From a virus: a stretch of DNA of 29,699 bases. Made by a program: the position numbers and the translations under genes. This document shows, piece after piece, positions 6,572 through 14,700 of this stretch. The stretch covers positions 1 through 29,699 of the IMG/VR virus record IMGVR_UViG_3300021185_004118, one strand, 5' to 3'. The first letter of the stretch is position 1; the number at the start of each line of letters is the position of its first letter. The notes under the pieces are model-generated. The model was given only the letters and a program-made list of their open reading frames with translations. It was not told the origin of the DNA and ran no database searches.

Positions 6572-9500
6572 CTTTAATTCATCAATCTGTTTTTGTTGGT
6601 CTTTAACTGCTTCGATAAGTAATCCAGTAAGTTTAGCGTAATCTACACCCTTAAATCCATTATCTCTATCAGTTACCAACTGTGGTAGAACTTTCTCAAC
6701 ATCTTGTGCAATTACACCAACATTTGGTAATGATTGTTGTAACTCATCTGCATTATCATTCCAATTCCAAGTAACACCTTTAAGTGATTGTACTTTTTCA
6801 ATTGGATTAGAAATAAGTTCTATATTATCTTTTAATCTTTCATCCGAAGAAGCGTATGCTACAACATCTCCACCTACGTTTAATGCTCCACCTATACCTA
6901 CACCACCATCTACAATTAATGCTCCTTCAGTTTTACTTGTTGATGCAGTTGCATCATCTATTCTAAGTGTTCCGAATGTTACATCATCACCACTACCTAA
7001 TCCTAAATTACCAGCAGTTAGTGTTCTTGTTGAAACACTACCATTTGCATCAGTAACATGACCATCTCCGTTAGTTGTTATATTGAAATCTAAATCAGAT
7101 ATTACAGTTGCTCCTGTTAGAGCACCAGTATCAACAGAAATGTCATCTCCATCAAAAGTTGGGTGAGTATAATTAATTGTTCCTGCAGCATCTACACCTA
7201 AGTTAGTTCTTGCAGTTGATGCGTTTGCTAAATCAGATAAGTTACTTGATTTAGCTAATTTTGTTCCAACTGTTGTAGTTAAAGCAACTACATCACTATC
7301 TCCATTTGCAATACTTGCTGAAATTTCACCTAATGTATCTAATGTTGCTGGTGCAGTACCAATTAAAGCAGTAAGTTCTCCTTGTACATAAGCAGTTGTT
7401 GCAATTTTAGTTGAATTATCATCAGCTGAAGGAGTTGGTGCAACTGTTGTTCCAGTAAATGTAGGTGATGTGAACATCGTACTTTTACTTTCGTTTGTTA
7501 CATTTCCTAATCCTAAATCTGATGCAGTTAATGTTCTTGTTGAAACACTACCATTAGCATCTGTTACTAAACCACTTGTGTTTGTTGTAATATTAATATC
7601 TAAATCTGATATTACAGTTGCTCCTGTCAATGCAGTTGTATCAATATCTATATCATCACCCGCTAAATTAGTTGGTAATACATAATTGTTTGCCGATGCA
7701 GCAATACCATCTAATTTATTTTTTAAAGTAGTTGTAAAGTTGTTATCAGTTTGAGATGCAACTACAAAATCAATGTTACCATTAGTATCATCATATCCAA
7801 CACTAATTCCTGTTTCTGTTCCATCTAACATTCCACCTACGAAATCTTCAACTTGTTCTTGTGTTAGTTGTGTGTTTGTGTTTGTTGTATATGAAGGTGT
7901 ACCGAATGTACCATCATGTTTTAAGAATTCTCCACTTGAACCAGCTGCTGGTACTAAATTCCCATTACCTGTTCCTATTAAAGTTCTTGTTTCAGCTGCA
8001 GTTCTATTAACTTCAGCACCTGCTTCAATACCATCTAATTTAGAATGGTCATCAGTTGTAAAGTTTTCATCTGTTTGTGATGTAACTGAGAAATCTAATG
8101 AATTTCCAGTATCATCATAAGTAACACTAATACCACTTTCGGTATTACTACTTACCATTCCACCTACTATATCTTGAACTTGTTCTGTTGATAATTGTGT
8201 GTTATTTGTTGTAATTGAACCACCTAATGAAATAGCTGAACCATCTATTGTTATACTTGAATTTGATAATTGTGAATTTCCTATACTTGTTATTTGTGAA
8301 GAACCAGATACAACACCACCAATTAATTCAGCTGAAAGTGTATCACCACTTAAAATCATATTAACTTCTGTTGTATCAGAAACTGCTAAGTTTGTATGTG
8401 AAGAAATATCAACAGTACCTGCTGTTATTTCCTGTCCACTTAATGATATATAAGTGTTACCAGCTACAGTTACATCTGTTGAATTATCTGTTCCAGCAGC
8501 ATCTACTCCAAGTGCCGTTCTTGCAGCACCTGCTGAAGTTGCACCTGTACCACCACTTCCAACTGGTACTGTTCCACCAGTTATTTCTTGTCCACTTATT
8601 GATAAGTAATTTGTATTTCCTAATGTTACATCTGTTGAATTATCAGTTCCAGCAGCATCTACACCTAAGTTTGTTCTGGCAGTTCCTGCATTTGTTAAAT
8701 CTGATAAGTTACTTGCTTTTGCTAATTTTGTTCCAACAGTTGTTGTTAGTGATGCTAAACCTGATTGGTCTGATGCTAATGAAGCGGATAGTTCACCTAA
8801 AGTATCTAGTGTTGAACCAGCCGTACCTACTAAATCAGTAAGTTCTTGTTGTACATAAGCAGTTGTTGCAATTTTAGTTGAATCATCATTTGAACTTGGT
8901 GTTGGTGCCGCGGTTGTTCCAGTAAATGTAGGAGAAGTAAACATTGTTGATTTACTCTCATTTGTTACATTACCCAAACCTACATCACCTTTTGTAGTTC
9001 CTTGTGCTCTTAAACTTGCATATGTTCCACTTTGTGAGAAAGCAGCAACATCACTAATCTGTGATGAATCAATAGATACTTGTGCTGAACCTGATATTAC
9101 TCCACCAATTAGTTCTGCGGATAAAGTATCACCACTTAAAATCATATTAACTTCATCAGTATCACTTACTGCTAAGTTTGTATGTGAAGATATATCTACT
9201 GTTCCTGCAGTTATTTCTTGTCCACTTAATGATAAGAAATTACTACCAGCTAATGTTACATCTGTTGAATTATCAGTTCCAGCTGCATCAACTCCTATTG
9301 TAGTTCTAACTGCTCCTGCAGATGTATCATCTAATATTGTTTGTGCGAATGTTGAAGCAACTTGGTCTGAACCAGATACTACTCCATCACCTACGGTAAA
9401 TGTTACTGTTTCATCTGAACCTTGGTTAAGTGTTATTGCACCACCACCATCTAATCCTGCACCTGCACTAAATGTAATTGTATTATTATTAACACCACCT

Positions 9501-11062
9501 AATGCTTGTACTTGAGATGAACCAGATACAACTCCACTTGGTAATATTGTTTGTACATCACCTGTGGTTACAGTACCTATTGTTACTATTGAGTTATCAC
9601 CAGCATATGTTCCACCAGCAACAGTTGCCAATGTTGAATTAAATGCTTGTACATCTGAACCAATTGCAACTCCTAAGTTAGTTCTTGCAGTTGAAGCATT
9701 TGTTAAATCACTTAAGTTTTGGTCTTTTTGTAGTTTTCCACCTACTGTTGTTGTTAATGCAACTACATCACTATCCCCATTTGCAATACTTGCAGAAATT
9801 TCTAATAATGTATCAAATGCTGCAGGAGCACCACCTAATAAATCAGATACTTCTCTTTGTACATAAGCAGTTGTTGCTATTTTTGTTGAGTTATCGTTAT
9901 CAGCTTGTGTTGGTGCAGTTGGATTACCAGTTAATGCTGGTGAAGCTAAATCAGCTTTGGTATCAATTTCTGTTTGTTGAGCAGTTGATACTGGTTTGTT
10001 AGCATCAGAAGTATTATCTACATTTCCTAATCCTAAATCACTTGGTGTTAAATCTCTTGTTGAAATACTACCATTTGCATCTGTTACTAATCCACTTGTA
10101 TTTGTTGTTATGTTAAGGTCTAAATCTGATATTACAGTTGCTCCACTTAATGCAGTTGTATCAATATCTATATCATCACCAGCTAAGTTAGTTGGTAATG
10201 AATAATTGTTTGCCGATGCAGCAATTCCATCTAATTTAGTTTTATCTCCATCTGCAAAAGCTCCTTCTGATGGTTTAACTTGTAGTGTTGAGATTGTTAC
10301 ACCCTTAACACCAGCTAAATCAGTTAATTCTGAATCCATCAATGCTCCTGCTGCAGTTACATTACTTGTATCTGTTACATCTGCACTTGCCTCTATACCA
10401 TCTAATTTAGAATGGTCGGCAGTTGTAAAGTTTTCATCTGTTTGTGATGGGAATGTAACAACAAAATCCATATTTCCATTAGCATCATCATAAGTTACTG
10501 CGATACCTGTCTTAGTACCACCAGTTGCAACAAGTGCTCCTGCTATATCTTGAACTGCTTCTGTTGATAATTGTGTGTTTGTAGTAGTTACTGAACCACC
10601 AAGTGAGATAACTGAACCATCTATTGTTATACTTGAGTTTGCTAATTTACTATTTGCTATTGATGCTAATGTAGATGCTCCCCCAGCTGCAATACTAATA
10701 TCTCCACTTACATTTGCAAATATAGAATCTTCTATATTTGTGAAACTTACTTTCTTTTCAGTTCCTGCATCACTAATAAGGAAATTATCTGATTGTGCAA
10801 TTGAAGCTCCTCCTAATGCATCAAGAATATCAATATTAAAATCACTTGCGGCTACTCCTGTTAAGTTAGAACCATCTCCAACAAATGAACCTGTAAATGA
10901 ACCAGAATAATTAACAGCTGGTTGTATTCCTTGGTCAACTCCACTTGAGTTTAAGGTTATGGTTTCAAGAGTACCATTCTGTACTTGTAAGGTTATTAAG
11001 TTACCATTCTCATCCGATGGGAATTGTAATGAACCTGAAATTTTGGGATTGTGTATTATCAT
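6557..11062 (-). CDS. Long tail fibre with repeated modules and C-terminal S74 intramolecular chaperone
   Basis: The 1501-residue protein is rich in Thr, Ser, Asn, Asp and Gly and has no Cys. Its N-terminus (MIIHNPKISGSLQFPSDENG) differs from that of its neighbours and is followed by GSFTGSFVGDGSNLTGV. The shaft contains three copies of a roughly 75-residue unit that starts STKIATTAYVQ and ends NLSDLxNAxTARTNLGV, a pattern of trimeric phage fibres. Other repeated units are TQLSTE/QVQD-type, ENFTTxDHSKLDGI and ASDLGLGNV. The C-terminus (about 1403-1501) is a Peptidase_S74/endosialidase chaperone with SSDERLKDNI (Asp1407), VIAQDVEKVLPQLV, GVDYAKLTGLLIEAVK and a final coiled coil. Such domains trimerise the fibre and often cleave themselves off near the SDERLK motif. 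The start has AAGGAAAC about 7-14 bases upstream. Function as a trimeric fibre is well supported; the receptor is unknown. Confidence 0.92.
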   Translation of the reverse strand: MIIHNPKISGSLQFPSDENGNLITLQVQNGTLETITLNSSGVDQGIQPAVNYSGSFTGSFVGDGSNLTGVAASDFNIDILDALGGASIAQSDNFLISDAGTEKKVSFTNIEDSIFANVSGDISIAAGGASTLASIANSKLANSSITIDGSVISLGGSVTTTNTQLSTEAVQDIAGALVATGGTKTGIAVTYDDANGNMDFVVTFPSQTDENFTTADHSKLDGIEASADVTDTSNVTAAGALMDSELTDLAGVKGVTISTLQVKPSEGAFADGDKTKLDGIAASANNYSLPTNLAGDDIDIDTTALSGATVISDLDLNITTNTSGLVTDANGSISTRDLTPSDLGLGNVDNTSDANKPVSTAQQTEIDTKADLASPALTGNPTAPTQADNDNSTKIATTAYVQREVSDLLGGAPAAFDTLLEISASIANGDSDVVALTTTVGGKLQKDQNLSDLTNASTARTNLGVAIGSDVQAFNSTLATVAGGTYAGDNSIVTIGTVTTGDVQTILPSGVVSGSSQVQALGGVNNNTITFSAGAGLDGGGAITLNQGSDETVTFTVGDGVVSGSDQVASTFAQTILDDTSAGAVRTTIGVDAAGTDNSTDVTLAGSNFLSLSGQEITAGTVDISSHTNLAVSDTDEVNMILSGDTLSAELIGGVISGSAQVSIDSSQISDVAAFSQSGTYASLRAQGTTKGDVGLGNVTNESKSTMFTSPTFTGTTAAPTPSSNDDSTKIATTAYVQQELTDLVGTAGSTLDTLGELSASLASDQSGLASLTTTVGTKLAKASNLSDLTNAGTARTNLGVDAAGTDNSTDVTLGNTNYLSISGQEITGGTVPVGSGGTGATSAGAARTALGVDAAGTDNSTDVTVAGNTYISLSGQEITAGTVDISSHTNLAVSDTTEVNMILSGDTLSAELIGGVVSGSSQITSIGNSQLSNSSITIDGSAISLGGSITTNNTQLSTEQVQDIVGGMVSSNTESGISVTYDDTGNSLDFSVTSQTDENFTTDDHSKLDGIEAGAEVNRTAAETRTLIGTGNGNLVPAAGSSGEFLKHDGTFGTPSYTTNTNTQLTQEQVEDFVGGMLDGTETGISVGYDDTNGNIDFVVASQTDNNFTTTLKNKLDGIAASANNYVLPTNLAGDDIDIDTTALTGATVISDLDINITTNTSGLVTDANGSVSTRTLTASDLGLGNVTNESKSTMFTSPTFTGTTVAPTPSADDNSTKIATTAYVQGELTALIGTAPATLDTLGEISASIANGDSDVVALTTTVGTKLAKSSNLSDLANASTARTNLGVDAAGTINYTHPTFDGDDISVDTGALTGATVISDLDFNITTNGDGHVTDANGSVSTRTLTAGNLGLGSGDDVTFGTLRIDDATASTSKTEGALIVDGGVGIGGALNVGGDVVAYASSDERLKDNIELISNPIEKVQSLKGVTWNWNDNADELQQSLPNVGVIAQDVEKVLPQLVTDRDNGFKGVDYAKLTGLLIEAVKDQQKQIDELKSKLS
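6560..6859 (-). other. S74 intramolecular chaperone domain coding segment
   Basis: This covers residues about 1402-1501 of the long fibre. Visible motifs are ASSDERLKDNI, WNWND, IAQDVEKVLPQLV and VDYAKLTGLLIEAVKDQQKQ. It is homologous to the domain at 11787-12083 in the 1494-residue fibre (YASSDERLKNNI, IAQEIEKVLPELV, VKYDKLVSLLIEGIKEL). Confidence 0.88.
7501..7710 (-). repeat. In-frame direct repeat within the 1501-residue fibre, copy A
   Basis: About 210 bases here closely match 10021-10230. The offset is 2520 bases, exactly 840 codons. Both copies encode NYxLPTNLAGDDIDIDT, TxISDLDxNITTNTSGLVTD and DLGLGNV. This indicates internal duplication within the gene. Confidence 0.75.
10021..10230 (-). 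repeat. In-frame direct repeat within the 1501-residue fibre, copy B
   Basis: This is the partner of 7501-7710. Long identical stretches include the region encoding ISDLDxNITTNTSGLVTDAN and the segment encoding DGIAASANNY. Scattered third-position changes show that the duplication is not brand new. Confidence 0.75.
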
Positions 11063-11116
11063 TTTTTTGTTTCCTTATTGTATTCTTTTTAATAAATATT
11101 AACTATTTTTTTTTAA
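11063..11116 (-). promoter_or_regulatory. Short AT-rich gap with RBS
   Basis: This 54-base gap holds AAGGAAAC shortly before the start of the 1501-residue fibre gene. Further upstream is ATATTTATT, one base off the TATTTATA motif seen in other gaps. No terminator is visible after the upstream gene. Confidence 0.3.
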
Positions 11117-11770
11117 TTAAAATTCTTCTCCATCAACTGTTGATATAACTGTTGCAGCACCATTACCTGTAACATCACCTGTTAAAGTTATTTGTGCTGA
11201 ACCACTAAATACTCCTCTTGCATTTATTCCATCTGTTATTTTATCACTAAGTCCTGCGATGTTGTCTGAATCAACTGAACCACTTACAATTTGTCCACCT
11301 CGTGCAACAACTACATAACCACTTTGATTACTGTCAAATGTTGCTCTTACATTATCATTATCAATTATTTGTAATGTTGATGGTATCATTTGAAAATCAT
11401 TTGAATCATAAACTTGTACGATTGCATTTGGTGTATCTAAATTATGTTGTACACTCCAAGTATCAGCATTTGTAAAAGATTGTTTTACTGTTGCATTTTG
11501 TGAAACTGATATGTTTGTTAAAGCAGAACCATCACCTTGAAAAGCTGATGCTGATATAATCCCTACTACACTTAATGAACCACTTAAAGTTCCTTCATGG
11601 TCAAGTGTAACAATTTCTTTAATATTATCACCCTCACCAGCAGAACCACTTTTACGAAGAAATACTTTTCCATCATGAACGTTCATTGCCAATTCACCGA
11701 TTGCTAAATCAGATGTTGATGGTTTATTACCACCAGCTAGGTTTCTTTTTAATCTAATAATTTGTGCCAT
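11117..11770 (-). CDS. Short fibre-type protein with one HNL module and C-terminal DGEEF
   Basis: The 217-residue protein begins MAQIIRLKRNLAGGNKPSTS and continues with DLAIGELAMNVHDGKVFLRK. This is closely related to the N-terminus of the 425-residue fibre protein. It is followed by SGSLSVVGIISASAFQGDG and LTNI. Residues about 96-158 form one HNL beta module (SVQHNLDTPNAIVQVYD, then IPSTLQI, NVRATF and GYVVVARGG). The last part has GVFSGSAQITLTGDVTGN and ends in VDGEEF, matching the C-terminal motif of two other fibre genes. The start is supported by AAGGAAT. It lies 13 bases after the 1494-residue fibre gene, so the two are co-transcribed. It could be a short tail fibre or an adaptor; no receptor domain is recognisable. 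Confidence 0.82.
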   Translation of the reverse strand: MAQIIRLKRNLAGGNKPSTSDLAIGELAMNVHDGKVFLRKSGSAGEGDNIKEIVTLDHEGTLSGSLSVVGIISASAFQGDGSALTNISVSQNATVKQSFTNADTWSVQHNLDTPNAIVQVYDSNDFQMIPSTLQIIDNDNVRATFDSNQSGYVVVARGGQIVSGSVDSDNIAGLSDKITDGINARGVFSGSAQITLTGDVTGNGAATVISTVDGEEF

Positions 11771-11783
11771 TTGTTTTTATTCC

Positions 11784-14700
11784 TTATTGATTTTTTTCTT
11801 TTAATTCTCTGATTTCACTTGAAAGTTCTTTTATTCCCTCTATTAGTAATGATACCAATTTATCATATTTTACAGCCTTATACCCATTTTCTTTAGTAGT
11901 TACCAATTCAGGTAATACTTTTTCTATTTCTTGAGCAATTACACCATAATCTTTACCTTTATAAATATCTTGTTTTTCTTCATTCCAACTAAAACTATTA
12001 CCAGAAATTGAATTTATTTTTTCTATTGGATTTTTAATCGGTTGAATATTATTTTTTAATCTTTCATCTGATGATGCGTAGGCAATAATATCATCAGTAG
12101 CTTGTATAGTACCAGTTACATGAATTCCATTATTTATATCGAATCGTGTTCCTGAATGATTCCAAGTAATCGATGCATTTGCATCACTACCTCTATCAAC
12201 TTCAATACCACCACCATTTGCAGCTGATGAGTTTGCTGAACCACTTGCAACTGTAATTAGTTTATCTTCAATTGATAATTCAGAAGTTGAAATTTCTGTT
12301 GCAGAACCTAATACTGTGAAATCACCACTTATAACAACATCACCCGAAGCGTTAATATCATTGAAAGTTACATCAGAATTTGTTTTTACATTTTGGTTAC
12401 TTCCTCCTAAGTATCCCCATTGTGTAGCTGATATTGTAGATGCTCCGATATTTGCAAGTTGAGTTACTTCCCCACTTGTTAAAGATACACCTTTTACTTT
12501 ATCTACTGTAGCGTTACTAGCATTACCACTAATATCACCACCCATTGGTACAGAACCACTAAATACTCCTTCTGCATCTAATTTAGTTTTTACTCTTGTA
12601 TCTGTATAGTAAAGATTTGATGAACCCTCTGATAAATCATCAGTATCAAATCCTGTTAATGATATTTGAGAAGAACCAGAAACTATTCCAGCTGGAATAT
12701 TTGATAAACCGGTATATGATACTTGAGATGAACCACTAATAACTGTTTCAGTATCTAATTTTTTCTTTATTCCTTCGTTAAAATGTAGAGAACCAGTATC
12801 TAAGAATATACTTCTATTAGTATCAATAGTACCACCACCATCTAAACCTTTACCACTTCCAACTGATATAGATGAGTGGTCAATATGTTCGTTTGCTACA
12901 AAACCAGTCGTATCATCGTGAGATATTTGAACAGATGATGAAATTACTCCCTCTGTATCTAATTTATCTTTTACTTTACTATCAGAATATTGATTTATAG
13001 AAGAATAATTTGTAGTTGAAGTTACATCTATTTGAGATGAACCACTAACCACACCACCTTTTAAGTTTGCTGATAAAGTATCACCACTTAAAATCATATC
13101 TATATTAGAAGTATCTGATACTCCTAAATTAGTATCAGTTGAAATATCAACACTTATTAAATATGAACCTGTTTCTGATGCAAGTTGGTCTATTCTTATA
13201 TCTTGAACACCTTGTTGATTATCATTAGAAGATGTATAATCATTTAAAGATGATATATTAGTTTGGTCATCATATGAACCAGTATTTGATTCTATATTAT
13301 TTAATCTTGATTGAACTAAACTTATATTTGTATCATTTGATGATGTATATGAATTTAGTGAATCTAAAATACCAACAACTTGTTCTGATGAAGATACTAA
13401 ACCATCTCCTAACTCATTACCATATCTTGAATCTAAATCTGAATAAAGTTGTGAAGAACCTGATACTATACCACTACCATTTGTGATAGCAGCAAGAGAA
13501 ATACTTCCACCAAGTGCAACATTTTGAGAAACAATAGTTATTTCATTATTTTGTATTTGTGTACCATTTATTTGTGATGAACCACTTACTACTCCATCAG
13601 GAAAATGTGATAAAAATGAACCACTAAGTACTGCATCAGTATCTAATTTTGTTTTTACTTTACTATCAGAGTATTGGTTTATAGAACCATAGTTTGTAGT
13701 TGCAGTTACATCTATTTGTGATGAACCACTTACTAACCCACTAGTTGATGCAGGAATTCTTGCATCTACTCCAGCAGTAAAGTGTATAGAACCAGTATCA
13801 ATTGCAATAACTACGTTACCTACATTACCATATGCACCACCCGATTCTGTTCCTTGTTGTGTGTGTACTATACCTGTTGCAGATGGAGATATTGTTGATG
13901 TAGAGTTTACAGCAGTTATATCACCAGCACCAGCTTCAATTAAAGCATCATTTACTGCTTTTGTTGTTGGTATTGAGTTAGGGTCATCTGCAATAGAAGC
14001 AGAAACATTAAAAAATGCAGAAGTTCCTAAAGTTCTTTTCTTTAATAATCCACTTACATCAAATAATGCATCATAATCAGTTCCACCCCCAGCTGCAACA
14101 CTTGAAAGTGTTAGTGTACTAAATGTTGGTGAATCATTTGTGTTTAATCCTAAATCTACATTTGTAGAAACACTATTAATACTAGCCGTTATTGAACCTT
14201 GATGGTTTGATGCAAATGAAGAACCACTTACAACACCTTCGGTATTTAATTTATTTTTTACATCTGAATCTGTATAATGAGATAAATCTGATATTTGAGA
14301 TTCAGTAATTGTTATTTGTGATGAACCTGATACTACTCCACCAATTAGTTCAGCGGATAAAGTATCTCCACTTAGTATCATGTTAACTTCTGATGTATCG
14401 GATACTGCTAAATTAGTATCATCTGATATATCAACAGTTGTTAAGTAAGAACCAGTTGATGTTTCTATATTATCTAATCTATCTTCTATTGAAGAAGTTG
14501 TAGATTCAATATTTGATATATCTGAATCATTTGATGATGTGTATGAATTTAGTGAATCTAATATTCCAATCACTTGAGATGAACCACTAATTACTGTTTC
14601 AGTATCTAATTTTGATTTTACTCTTGAATCTGTATAATAAAGATTACTACCTTCTGTTAAATTAGCCGTTGTAGCAGTTCCTAAATAAGAACCACTATGT

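Noticed and set aside
8371-8841. Plus-strand open frame of 156 codons rich in Leu, His and Gln
   Set aside because: It lies wholly opposite the 1501-residue fibre gene. Its Leu/His/Gln composition is typical of the reverse of Thr/Ser/Asn-rich coding DNA.
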